This document shows, piece after piece, positions 24,428 to 36,731 of a DNA stretch of 64,000 bases. The notes beneath the pieces were generated by a model. The model saw only the letters and a program-made list of their open reading frames with translations. It did no database searches and was not told where the DNA came from. The DNA lies in the NCBI GenBank assembly GCA_905250125.1, contig CAJNOL010000378.1, positions 1 through 64,000 on the forward strand, given 5' to 3'. Made by a program: the position numbers and the translations under genes. This stretch comes from Rotaria sordida (taxonomy: Eukaryota; Rotifera; Eurotatoria; Philodinida; Philodinidae). Every line of letters starts with the position of its first letter. Within the stretch, counting starts at the first letter, position 1.

Positions 24428-24505
24428 ATAGGAAGGCACAATAAACTATGTATGCACAAATTTACAATTCAAGAGAAAACGATAAAGGAATAGCACAATT
24501 ACAAT

Positions 24506-25040
24506 GTGACAAATACATATAATAGTTTCCACAGTATGTTCCTCATAACAAATTATGATGATTTACCTCCACAAATTGAAATTTATCAAAAAGTTCTACC
24601 TGATTCATCTTCTCAAATCAAATCTCAATTTACATTATGGAAAAACAAATGGACAGAAATTGTATTAGAAAGTAGTTCCACTACATTGAAACGTAAAGAA
24701 TAAATATTTTTACCAGATAGAATAATTGATGCCTATGCTGCTTGTCCTCAAGCGTTTTACCCAAACATGAAAGTTTTATTCGAAAATCTGTACAACTCTA
24801 CCAATGACAATAGTAACTACAAAACAAACATTCTTTCTCTTCAAATTATTGAAGACTTATTTACGTTCGACCATGTTGAAAACAAGACTTCATGGATTAG
24901 CTATGATGTATATTTATCGAGATTTATATGCAAATATTAATGCTGGAATTGATCAATTTCGAAAATCTAATCGTGGAATGGTTTTTTTAGAACTTTCTGC
25001 TAAAATTTGTCTCAGAAAAAAAGGTTATTCTTTCTCATGA
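24506..25040 (+). pseudogene. hAT transposase C-terminal fragment, broken
   Basis: The first open piece ends with QFTLWKNKWTEIV. A second piece reads DAYAACPQAFYPNMKVLFEN, and a third, in a different frame, reads LLKTYLRSTMLKTRLHGLAM then MYIYRDL. These correspond in order to the end of the hAT catalytic region and the hAT dimerisation domain (family pattern FPN...LK-TYLRSTM...RL-GLA...HRD). One stop and one frameshift at least separate the pieces. It adjoins the 772-bp inverted-repeat element, and I see no hAT terminal repeats here. Confidence 0.7.
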
Positions 25041-26205
25041 ATTTATAGATTTACTATATAAAACGGAAATAAAGAATTGTGAGAAAATGAGAACACTACT
25101 TTATCCATTTCCATCAAAATTCATTCTACCTCAGCTAGTATTATTTAGAAACCGCCACCCACTCTGTAAAATCCTGGATCCGTTCTGAAGGGACTTCTTT
25201 CTTACCACTCACTTTCTGCTGGTGAAGCTACAGAAAATATCTCATCGAATGTGCACTTCATATACAAAGAAATAAACGCAAAAAATGCTCGTTAAATTTT
25301 TCTTTTTAAAGAAAAATAAATTTTAGAATGTTTTTGAATAGATTCTGATACTCTTTAGGTTACTTCTATCTAATTCTGCTTGAGTTTTTACCTATATAAA
25401 GATAAAAAGTGAATATATATATATCGAAAAAAAAATTCATAAAACAGCTGATATACTTGTTTTTCAAATAATTTTCAAAAAAATATGATTTTTTTTGGAC
25501 AATAAAATAAATTTAAAACAAACTAAATGGTAACCGTTATGGGTCATGGTGTCATGATTCTAACGAGATAAGAAAGTTGCCTCTATCTCTTGTAGCAAAA
25601 AACTAGATAGGTTTACAATAATGGTCACTGATACATACTTTTAGAGTGATGGACCTTTTTATATCATAAGAAAGTATTTTAGTCTTAATAACTCTACATC
25701 TAATCAAATAACATTATTCTGCTCAGTTTTTCATGCTGATTCAGAATATAGTGTTTTGTAAAGATTTCCAAAAAAACTGAAATAAATATTTGGCCATTTC
25801 TCTAGAAAAAATAAATTCAACGAAAAAAAGATGATTTTCAATCATTCAACTTCTTAAAGCACTTTTGTCTATCCAATATTGATCGAATCGAAGTAAAAAA
25901 TATATATTCGTGATCAGCTTTTCTTGCTCTATCAAACCATATATAAATAAACAAAAAAAAATTTTTTTTACTGATATTTTGCATTTTCGCTACCTTACCA
26001 TCAGACGAACGGCATCGTCGAGATTTTTTTCGAATGTCTGACATTGCAGCGAGTATAGTATAACATATAGCACCATCTATATATCGACTTCTATCTGAAT
26101 GGTTGAAACATTCAACCATAGATGAAAAAGTTATGACATACAAACACAAATATAATTCATTCAATTCTTTTTTATTTTGATTTAAAAAGAAAAAAAGAAG
26201 AAAAT
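25041..26205. other. non-coding spacer upstream of CPSF30
   Basis: AT-rich, with no gene recognised. The last hundred or so bases upstream of the CPSF30 start codon (A-rich, AAAGAAAAAAAGAAGAAAAT) are presumably its 5' untranslated region or promoter. Confidence 0.5.
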
Positions 26206-28728
26206 ATGTTGATGCAAGATATTATAGCACCTGTACAAAACATACATTTTGATCTTGACGAAATAGTATGTTCACAACAAGGTGCATTACCACTTCCATT
26301 TCCTAATATGGATAAAGCTAATGTAGGTGTATGTGAATTTTTTCTTCGTTCAAATTGTTCAAATCAACGTTGTCCATTTCGTCATATACATGGAGATAAA
26401 ACAGTTGTATGTAAACATTGGTTACGTGGTTTATGTAAAAAAGGTATAAAAAAATAAAATTAATTGAAAATTGGTTTTTTTGTTTTTCTTATTCAAAGAA
26501 TTTTTCTTTTAGGTGATGATTGTGAATTTCTTCATGAATATGATATGGCTAAAATGCCTGAATGTTATTTTTTTTCAAAATTTGGACAATGTATGAATAA
26601 AGAATGTGCATTTCTTCATCTTGATCCTGAATCAAAAATACGTGGTATATATTTAATAATTTTGAAAAAAATTGACTTTTAAAGATATATTTTTTGTCGT
26701 TTGATTGTTTTTGTTTTTTTCATTTAAGATTGTCCATGGTATGATCGTGGCTTTTGTCGTCATGGACCAAATTGTAAAAATCGTCATACACGAAAAGTTC
26801 TTTGTCAAAATTATTTATGTGGATTTTGTCCTGAAGGACCACGTTGTACATTATCACATCCAACATTTGATTTACCTAATTCAAATGAATATACACCTGC
26901 ACAACGTAAAATTGTTTTTGTTTGTGATTTTTGTCATGAAACAGGTCATAAAGCTTCATCATGTTTTAAATTACCAATGGAAGAAAGACAAAAATATCTT
27001 AATATGCCATCAAATATTAATACTCAATCACAACAATATAATAGTCGATCAAACTATGGTCAAAATCAAAATTCACATTCTAATCAAGATAATGGATTAT
27101 CACAACAGTCTGGAAATTTACATCCAATGGATGAACAACATTCAACTGGAATGGGAATTTCACAACCATTTCAACATGATGTGACTTGTTTTAAATGTGG
27201 AGAACGAGGGTAAGTTAAATATTCAGAGACATGTATTTTTCGCGGTGTTCACATTGAGAGAGTAGTTATATTAATTTGAAACTTGAAATTCAACTTTCAA
27301 GTTTAACATATATGTGAAAACGAGGGTTTAGAAAAATATATACCAATCTCTAGATAACGTGAAGGTTTTTGAACATGATATTATCTAGAAAGAAAGACTG
27401 TAAAATGAGTTTTACAAATCGAAAAAAGCGAACTTAACATTAAATAAAGTTTACTCATAAAGTGCTGACAATTTGAAATTCAAGTAAAATTTTTTTGCTT
27501 TGATTGGATAGCGCTCATCGAACTACTTCTAAAAATGTTGTTTTTGATATATGTGAACAATGTTTTTGTAGGCATTGTATAGTATCTATCTACTGAGTAC
27601 ATCTTGGGACCTAAACATTGTCTTTAAACGTTAAAAAAACGGAGAAGAAATCAAATTTACATAATAAAAATATCGAAAACTGTACATTGTTTCGTGTTTT
27701 TCTCAAAACAATTTTTTCATAAGAAAAAGCACAGAAACATCTCCGTTTCTCCGTCGTGGTACGTCCGATCGTGCTGAAATCTTTTTCACATATACTAGAT
27801 ACTGTTTCGAATGGGTATTTCTTTTTTATTTTAAAAAATATTGTTCTGGTGATCTTTCATAGTTCTTACAAAGGAAGGTCTGTTCAAAAAAACATGCATT
27901 TTTTAAGGATACCTTCAATATTTTGACTTTTTTATTCGAAGGACAAAAGATAAAAAGAAACTAACAACAATACCTACCTGAAACAGAGGTGAAAACTAGG
28001 GGCTGTTGTGAGTCTATTGTCTCATAGAAGACAGTATTTAGGAGTTTTGAGTCTATGATAACTTTTGCTCTACTCATCAAGATCTACCCGCGCTGAAAAT
28101 TTCAAAGTTTTCTGATGAGGCGTTCTCCGGAAACCTCGAAAAGCGGCACCTTTAAGAAAATTAGTGCTTTCACTCATCATATGGTTAGAAAATAAAATAA
28201 TGCACAACTTTGAGACATTGTTTCATTGTTAACAAAATCGATCTTTTCGATATGATAACAAAACGCCATAAATACAGTTTCATATCCAAAATTAGCAGAC
28301 AAATTTACATCAAATAGTATATTTAATACTTAAAACTAATTTTCGCCAGATTCCGATTCTTAGGAGAACCATAGGTCAAATTAATCATACGTAACTTTTT
28401 TTCCTAATCATATGATGAGTAAAAACAACACAAAACATCGGATAAATATTGCGAGTACCGAAGTGTGATGCTTTTGACGTATTTCACTTGATATAAGCTT
28501 TTCAAATTTTGTTTAAACCATTTTGTAACGTCAGATAGTTAGAAAATATTGCAAAAAAATCATATATATATATATATATTGACAACTAAATAGTACATGA
28601 TGATAAAAAAATCTTTTTCTTTAAATATTCTAAATTATTTATAATTTATTTATTTTAGTCATTATGCGAATAAATGTACACGATCACATGTTCCTTATAT
28701 ACGCAATCAGAATATTCAACGGCGATAG
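26206..28728 (+). CDS. CPSF4: cleavage and polyadenylation factor CPSF30/CPSF4
   Basis: Exons are about 26206-26443, 26513-26644, 26729-27209 and 28659-28728. The protein starts MLMQDIIAPVQNIHFDLDE and has five tandem CCCH zinc fingers (CEFFLRSNCSNQRCPFRH; CKHWLRGLCKKG...; CYFFSKFGQC...; CPWYDRGFCRHGPNCKNRH; CQNYLCGFCPEG...). Two CCHC zinc knuckles follow: CDFCHETGHKASSC and CFKCGERGHYANKC. CPSF30 is the zinc-finger subunit of the nuclear pre-mRNA 3'-end processing complex; fingers 2 and 3 contact the AAUAAA signal. The last knuckle is split by a 1449-bp intron, far longer than the two others (69 and 84 bp), and the last exon is tiny (YIRNQNIQRR-stop). The Gln/Asn-rich linker (about 27010-27170) is low in complexity. 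No lesion is seen. Confidence 0.92.
28172..28420. repeat. short inverted repeat in CPSF30 intron
   Basis: ACTCATCATATGGTTAGAAAA on the left pairs with the right arm (reverse complement ACTCATCATATGATTAGGAAA). Arms are only about 22 bp around a 200-bp centre without coding content. It could be a small transposon that contributed to the length of this intron. Arms are too short to be sure. Confidence 0.35.
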
Positions 28729-31700
28729 TTTGTTTCAATTTACCTGTTTTCTTCTTTTTTTTTGTATTTGTGTGTCTTTATCTATGTCAACAATAAACGA
28801 AAAGCAAATCGTCTCGTTTCTTTTTGTACAATACGCTAAATTTTTCTTAAATAGCGTTTTGGTTTGTCCATAATGTCACAGTTTTTTATGTATCTTTAAA
28901 CTAAATGGTGATATATCTGATTTTTTTTCTAGATGAATAAATATCAACTATTGATAAATATTTGAAATAAACGTGATTCTATTTGCAATAATCGAAGTAT
29001 TATAAATAAAGAATTTCGGGTTCGGATCCCGAATTTATGGCTTTTCTGAGGTTCTGGTCCACTAAAGCGTGTACTCATAGCTCTCTAATTATAAATATGA
29101 TATAAAGATATTGTACAAAAAAAGAAGAACAGATGTTTTAAAAATTTATTTCATTAATTTACAAGAAATATTTTTTCAATTTAAATACAAAAACAAAATG
29201 AATTATGTGTAAAAGGATTGCGATGAACATCAGCATCTTATGAATAAATGCTATAACTATAGTTACCAAATAACGAATGGTTTAACGAAAAATTTATATT
29301 TGTTGGAATGAATGAACATTGCAACGTAACTAATCATTTATTTAAACATCGATATAAATTCTCAACAAGATATTTGTATTCTTGATATTAAAAAGGAAAA
29401 TATTCATTTTGTTATCCTTGATTTCAGTTTGTTTACGTCACTGATGATATATTATTTTACTTATGTACCAAGACTTCGCGTAAGATGGGATGGGACAAAA
29501 AAGTTTCAGAATCATTCCATCCCATGGGACAAATGCCTTTTATAGAATTTTATTAAGAACAGCATAATAGTTTCGACATAGATGTCCTTCTTGACTACTC
29601 GAGTGAAATAAGTGAGAAATAATTTGTTTCCCTATTATGTAAGCGTTTAAGTACTGTCACCATTAGGATTCAATAAAACAAATAACAATAAATCAACATA
29701 TACAGTAATAATGCAGCTTGATTTATTGTAATAGTAACAAATGATTTGATTCAACTTTTACTTACAATCGATAGTATGTATTCGAATAATTCGTCGTCTG
29801 TTGTTGAATGTCAATCTGATCAATTTGATTCAATAAGCTTGGCCATTGCTTCGTTTTCTTTTATCATCTTTCGTTGTTGGTTCTTCATCAGCTGTTGGTG
29901 AATTTACAACTGAACGAATTTTTTGCTTATTAGAAAAAGATCCATCAAGTTATAAAGTTATTAAAAACATAAAGAATAAATTATCTCTGGTTTGTTGGCA
30001 GGTTTCTGGTTTTTCAGCCAAGAAATCTTGTATAAAATGGGACAATTTTTTTCCTCCCATCTCATCCTATGCGGAGCCCTGTTATGTACTTACAAATTAC
30101 GAAAATAGAAGGAAGAGGAATACTTGTATGTACTATAAAATCATCTCTTATGCAGAATGATTGTCGAAACTAATGATGTAAACATACCAAATTTCAAGAA
30201 AAAAGTAAAGTACGTATTTATTAAGGAAGTACTATACAACTAGATTAATTAATATTCGGTTTAATGTAAGGCATATGAATATACATAAATTAATTCCTTA
30301 GTATTTAACGAACAAGAGGAAAAGATTGATTTCTCTAAAAAAAGAATTTTGAAAGAATAACAAATTCAGCAATATCTACACGTCTAAGAAAATAGAAAAA
30401 TCAAAGTAAGTTTAGAGAATTCAACATAAACCTATAACCCAGCGTAATCATCGATTGAATGAATTGAAACATGTAAAACAAAACAAGAAAATTCATAGAA
30501 CTTTAATTATTGCCCTATGTTCGATGCCCCTATTAGAGCCTATCAGATGGAAAAAATTTAGGTCAGAACTCGAACTTCACTTTTAATACAAGATGCAATC
30601 TTGACATTGATCTCATAAGAAACAAGTTATAATGAGTTCTTTCTTTTTGAGAAGTACTCACTAAATCAATTCCAGACTTGGTCGAGTCTGAATCACACCC
30701 GAATCTGATCCTCCTCCTTACTGTTATCTGTGTCATATGCTTTAATAAATTCAAGTAAATCTAATAGCAAACGAAGTAGAAGAACAGGATTGATTGTATT
30801 GAACCGATTGATAGTGAGAATTAAGATGACCTTCTTTGAGATTGAAAAATATAATCCTTTAGAATCCTTTCGTTAATGTCAAATTCGATAGAATTGTCAA
30901 TTTCGGACTCGTTGAATTATCTCTGAAAATCGGGTTTGTAGGAACTCAAACGGATCTTGAAATTAAATTTTTGATTATGATCATCGATCTTTAATAGAAA
31001 ACTGCTTAGGTAATGCTATGACTTCTAAACGACACAAAAAATTACATTCGGTATTGGTCCATATATCTTGACATTTCAACAGATGTCATTGTTGATCGAT
31101 CGTTGACACATGGCAAAACGTGCTTTACTATGATTTGATCGTTGTCAATGACATACTTGTCATGTATATGGATGTGAGCAGAATGTTTGAAAGTTGTTTT
31201 CTGTATGCTAATGTTTCTTAGTAATAATAATTAGTTTCATGCTAGCTACGAATAATGTTAATAATAGCATATTTCAAATTTTCAACAATGATTCAAATGT
31301 CATCAAATCAGAATGATTTAATTATGTTCTCTAATTCTTATATATCAATTTAGTCATCTTTTTATTTCATTGATAAGTGTTTTATTAGTGAATGTCATAG
31401 TAATATTCTTACCGATATTATTTCAGTTTTATCGAGATTTCATTTCGACTAGAAAAATCTCTCTTATTTGTCGAAAAATTATAATTGAATTCCATTTTTC
31501 AGATTATGAAAAAAAAAACAAAACAGTTATATTAGACCATGAAGGTACACAAATAGTTGAACATATATATTTTGATGTCTGAATAAATGCTGTGATTCTT
31601 AAAAGATTATCTTTTTCTATTCGCTAGAAACAATAACTCTAATACACTTCAATCTGATGTTGCTCTTTGTTTTATCAATATGGTTGATATATAATAAAAT

Positions 31701-33194
31701 ATCTTTTATTACAAGAAATCTATATAGGTAGATATGTACATCGGTTCTGTATAGTGCTGAGCTTGAAAGGAAAATATAAATAAATTGTTTTTTTTTTATT
31801 TTTATTGAGGAACATCATAATTAATTGATAAATTGTTAGTTATTAGTAAATCTCTTCTCGGTTATTGTAGAATATTCTTTTTCCTGACATTTAGGTAGTC
31901 GATACTCTCTTCTTTGGACTTCATTGATGAAAAATCCAATGAAAAGTACTAGAACATCGACACACATTGTTGTTGTTGTTGATACTTCTTTTTTTTTCTG
32001 TCGTTGTTGTGACTTTGATAGCAAGTAAGCGAGTTAGTGACAGATAGTAGAAGTGATCTACTCTTGTTATTTTTCTTCTAACTTAATTATTGTCAAAATC
32101 ATAGTAAAGACAAGAGAAGAACAAAAAACAAGAAAAAATAAAATGTATGTGTTCTAGTACTTTTCACTTCATATCCTATCAATAATATCCGTCAAAGTTA
32201 GCAACGACTGCCGAAACGTTGCAAAAAAGAAAAAGAATATTTCTACGGTAACTAGGAAAAGATTTACTAATAACTAACAGTTAATTAAAATTGTTATTGT
32301 TTTTTTTCTTTAAAATAAATTATGGTAATCTTCTTAGTTGATCAAATTCGTCTTATAATGAATGTATTGCGACAGAACGACTTACTCGCTCTTATTTCAC
32401 TCAAAGAACAAATGAAAACATGCAACACAAACAAAGATAAAGCTAACGTGACATAAAAAAAGAAGAGAAAAAGATACTTGATGTATGCAAACATACATAC
32501 GTGTGCAGCCGACGCCCTTGAATACATTTATGAAGAATGGTGACGGATTCAATCCGTCTCAAGTATTGCTACATTTAATGATCAAGAAACGTATACCAAT
32601 TGAATAAGAACATCGAACCTTTTTTTTTCAAATGGACAATCAAGCTTATCTTGATTTATTCTGTCTACGTGAACTTATGATTTTGATAGTAATATATTAA
32701 ATTCAATATTCTAATTTTCTGCCAGAAATAAATCAACTAGAATCCAAAATGAAATTGATCATAATCAAATATTTATCTAAAGTACAATTAAAAATTAATT
32801 ATCATACATTCATGTAAATATCGAATTTGTTTATATGTTTTATATTTAAAATCTCTCTCTCTATATATATTTTTTTATCTGCAGATAATACATTTTATGA
32901 CAAGTAATGAATATGGCTGAAGAATATATAACTAATAAATTGTTACTTAAATGAAAATTTGCTTTGAACAATAGAATAAGTATCTTATTTTCCTATATAA
33001 AGCATCGATTGTTTATAATTAATTTGTTTGTTTACTTTCTTTTTTTTTAAATATTTATTCATGTATTTTGTTGATTTACCTTTTTTTGAATATATATTAA
33101 AAATTGAAATTAAAATATTTTGAATTTTAGTTAAAACATCATATATTTTCTCTTTTTCTTTTTATATTAGTGAATATTCATAAATAAAAGAAAA
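28729..33194. other. gene-poor interval between CPSF30 and GMPPB
   Basis: No convincing gene. Noted within it: a T-arm-like hairpin TTCGGGTTCGGATCCCGAA near 29014, without the rest of a tRNA; a small GGGATGGGA/TCCATCCCAT hairpin near 29490-29525; a short inverted repeat at 31059-31171; and an open stretch at 29846-30160 that resembles no family I can name. The last kilobase before 33195 is very AT-rich and contains the GMPPB promoter region. Confidence 0.5.
31059..31171. repeat. 113-bp inverted-repeat element
   Basis: CCATATATCTTGACATTTC...TGTCATTGTTGATC is mirrored by the right half, whose reverse complement reads CCATATACATGACAAG...TGTCATTGACAACGATC. It could fold almost end to end. It may be a tiny MITE or a chance palindrome and shows no target duplication. 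Confidence 0.4.
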
Positions 33195-35702
33195 ATGAAA
33201 GCTCTTATTCTTGTTGGTGGTTATGGAACACGTTTACGTCCATTAACACTTACAAAACCGAAACCTTTGATTGAATTTTGTAATAAACCTATGGTATTAC
33301 ATCAAATTGAAGCTTTAGCACAAGTATATATATATATTTATTTATTTAATTATTTGAAATTTTCTTATTGTTTTTGCTTAGGTTGGTGTTACACATGTGA
33401 TTTTAGCTGTTAGTTATTTATCAGATATGCTTCAACGAGAAATGGAAGTAGAAGCTAAACGATTAAATATAAAGATAACACTTTCTCAAGAAACAGAACC
33501 ATTAGGAACAGGTTTAGATTTTAAACAAAATCTTTTGTTTTTTGTTTCATTCGAATTTTTCTCCAATGAACTTTTCTTTTTTTTATTTAGCTGGTCCATT
33601 GGCATTAGCACGTAATCTACTTCAAGGAGATATTGATCCATTTTTTGTACTTAATTCTGATGTTATTTGTGATTTTCCATTTGAAGATATGATTAAATTT
33701 CATAAAGATCATCAATGTGAAGGAACTATTTGTGTATGTATAAGGAATTTTTGTTTCAAAATTGAAGATTAATTGATTCAGCAATGCAAAGAATTTGAAT
33801 ATTATTCTTTTATAATTCGATCACATATTCACTTAAGTTTTATTCAATATATTTCAGATAAAATGTTTACGTGTGTAGAAATCAGAATTAAAATAGTTTT
33901 ACTAATGGTGAAATTCGAGTCAGCTATCGTTAGAAAACTAAAGCTGCAAATCGAATTCGGAAAAAAGACGCCAACTGAATTCTGTATTGAAATCACATTT
34001 CAACGATTTCGTAAAATCGATCACGTTCTGAAAGATCAACAGCAATGATTGATGAAAAAGTCTATGAAGTTAAGGATGCTTGTGAAAATGAACGAAGATC
34101 AAGTATTCAGTCTATTTCACAAACTTGCTCATTACCACAAACAACAATATATCTGTTGATGACGGAATATTTCTTATCAAAGTCATACAAGATACAATTT
34201 ACTGCTACGAAGAAGAGTTACATAGACTGAATACTTGATCCGGGTTTATTTTTACAAGCGTCATTAACTTCATCGACTTCTTCTAAAAGTAATAACTCTA
34301 AGATCGCCTAGAGCGTCATCGTTTTCGATAGTACTCGTTTCATAAAATCGTTGAAATGTGATTTCAATTGGCGTGTTTATGTAGAATTCGAATTGCAGTT
34401 TTAGTTTTACAACGATAGCTGACTCGAATTTGATCATTAGTAAAATTATTTTAATTCTGATTTCTACACACGCAGACATTTTATCTGAAATATATATTGA
34501 ATAAAACTTTAATGAATACGTGATCAAACTGTAAAAAATAATATTTAAATCCCTTGAATTGCTGAGGAGCTTTTTTTTTTTCGTTGGGACTTTTGGAACA
34601 TTCTGTATGAATTCTAATGATTTAGGTAACTAAAGTTGAAGAACCATCAAAATATGGTGTTGTTGTCTATGAACAAGATACTGGTAAAATCGAACGATTT
34701 GTTGAAAAACCACGTGAATATGTTTCGAATAAAATTAATGCTGGTTTATATATATTCAATTCAACTATACTTGATCGAATTGAAGTAAATAATTTGATAT
34801 ATTTAATATGTTATGAATATTAGAAAGTTCTTTTTTAGTTACGACCTACATCAATTGAAAAAGAAATTTTTCCAGCTATGGCTACAGATAAACAATTATA
34901 TGCATATGAACTGAAAGGTAAATCAATATAATTTTTTCTAGGATTAAAATGACAGAACTATTTTAATCATAGAAAAGAAAACTTTAGAAATATTTCATAT
35001 CGAATCTCATCTAAATCATGTCTGAAAATCAAAGTTTTTTTTTTTCTTGTTAGAGATTAGAGAAACTATCAATAAGATCCATGCTGCAGATTTAATGAAA
35101 GATAGTTCTCATGTTTAAGTTAATGATTTCTTTTTTCAAAGGTTTTTGGATGGATGTTGGTCAACCAAAAGATTATTTAACTGGTATGAGTTTATATTTG
35201 AATTTTGTTCGAAATTCAAATCCAGAACGATTATCACGTGAAAATGGAACTGTCGGCAATGTTTTATTGGTATGGATATTTAACTATTTTGCTTATGTTT
35301 GATTAATTAAACAAAGCAAAAAAAAAATTTTTTATAGGATCCCACAGCAAAAATTGGTGAACGATGTCGAATAGGACCAAATGTTGTCATTGGACCTCGA
35401 GTAACTATTGAAAATGGTGTTTGTTTGAAAAGTTGTACAGTACTCGCAGATTCATTAATTAAAAGTCATTCATGGCTTTCGAATTGTATTATTGGTTGGC
35501 GATGTACGATTGGAAAATGGGTAAATTTTTGAATAGATTGAATTAAATTTGATGTATTTTATTTATTTAGGTTCGTATGGAAAATACAACTGTACTTGGA
35601 CTTGATGTATCTGTACAAGATGAATTATTTATTAATGGTGGTGTTATATTACCACATAAAGCAATTAGTGAAAGTGTTTCAGAACCAAAAATTCTTATTT
35701 AA
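33195..35702 (+). CDS. GMPPB: mannose-1-phosphate guanylyltransferase beta
   Basis: Eight exons (about 33195-33323, 33382-33511, 33591-33734, 34626-34784, 34838-34917, 35142-35269, 35338-35520, 35571-35702) encode about 361 residues, close to the animal enzyme. The enzyme makes GDP-mannose from mannose-1-phosphate and GTP in the cytosol, for N-glycans, GPI anchors and O-mannose. The nucleotidyltransferase domain begins [20 protein letters not shown] with the G-x-G-T-R signature. It continues with [49 protein letters not shown] and [16 protein letters not shown] left-handed beta-helix of hexapeptide repeats follows ([32 protein letters not shown]) to [18 protein letters not shown]-stop. Intron 3 (33735-34625) is 891 bp, against 50-220 bp for the others, because it holds a fold-back element. 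Confidence 0.95.
33779..34565. mobile_element. fold-back element in GMPPB intron 3, mariner-derived centre
   Basis: The left arm (about 33779-34113) and right arm (about 34224-34565) are inverted copies. Outer tips read TCAGCAATGCAAAG and TCAGCAATTCAAGG; inner ends share GATCAAGTATTCAGTCT. Arms are about 335-342 bp with scattered differences and indels; the unpaired centre is about 110 bp. A frame running from the left arm into the centre (34045-34227) encodes [20 protein letters not shown] and [15 protein letters not shown]. This resembles the N-terminal helix-turn-helix of Tc1/mariner-type transposases. Arms are far longer than ordinary mariner ends. It lies wholly within the intron, so GMPPB remains intact. 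Confidence 0.75.
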
Positions 35703-36731
35703 TATCAAATTATAAACTTTATTTGATTTTATCTTTTTCGCAAATAATAATTCTGTTATTTGGTGGTTATGAATCTCTTTTTTTTTTGTTTTTATTCTAA
35801 CCAAAGTATAATTAATTTAAATCTATTGGATTTTCTAAAATAATTATTGTCTAATTGTTTTTGTTTTTGTTATAATTAACAAGGATCATCACTTGAAATA
35901 GGTATTTTTTATGGGACTTTATTCTGTGCGATTATTGTTGTTTTTTTTTTTGTTTTATTATACAGATTGGTTCAGGTCATTTTTTGTTTTATGTGTAATA
36001 AAAACGCAATACGACACAAAATTGTAACCAGGGCAAGTTTTACTTTTAAGTTTTTTTTTCTTTTCGTTGTTTCCAATTGATAAGATATTTTATTTTCAAA
36101 ACATGTCATAGAGAATTCCGCGAATTTAATGTTTTTTATTCTTTCCGACAAGGTAAATAGTTATGAAATCACGTTGTTGTTTATGAAAGGTGTGAAGTCC
36201 ATTAATTTGACTCGTCGAAACATGACAAAATGAATCAGAATATGATTAATAATTGGTATATTTTTCGTGATTAGTAAAGTGAACGAAAATCAACCGATGC
36301 GGTGTGTAATTAAAATGCAAAAAAAATAAAATAAAATGTGAGGCGATGTTAGCGACCCTCTTTTTCGATGACGCACTATTATTGTTTATCAAAATGCTAG
36401 TAAGTAGTTACTTATCAAGAGAAACAAAAAAATCAAACATGCTTTTCTTTCGTTTTCTATTTCTTCATATTTATTTTAAAAAATTTCACCCATTTGTATT
36501 AGTTTTTCTCCTCTTCCTACTGTATATATTAATGAAGTCGGCAAGTCATTTTTTTTATTTACGTATGACTAGCCTTTTTTTTTATACAACTTAATGAATG
36601 TGAGTAATTGAGACAAAATGATCATATTTTTTAGATTTCTCTTGTAAAATATAAATCATTTTAAAGAGCACATACATCAAATTTTGTTTAAAATTAACTT
36701 ATTAACTCTTATCTAAGTCAGTTTATTTATC
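35703..36731. other. intergenic, GMPPB 3' side to TIR-SAM promoter
   Basis: No gene was recognised. It contains T-runs and an AATAAAA stretch near 35998-36005 that could serve GMPPB polyadenylation. The DNA just upstream of 36732 is presumably the TIR-SAM gene promoter. Confidence 0.5.

Noticed and set aside
26705-27184. Second open frame of 159 codons over CPSF30 exon 3
   Set aside because: It is an off-frame reading of the CPSF30 exon; the zinc-finger frame is the real one.
29010-29035. TTCGGGTTCGGATCCCGAA hairpin resembling a tRNA T-arm / B box
   Set aside because: No acceptor stem, D-arm or anticodon arm can be placed around it, and the key B-box base is G instead of A. At most it is a SINE scrap or chance.
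29846-30160. Open frame of 104 codons with a Ser-rich start, vaguely like the N-terminus of a BED-finger hAT protein
   Set aside because: No complete zinc-finger pattern or other family motif can be read, and the surrounding frames are closed.
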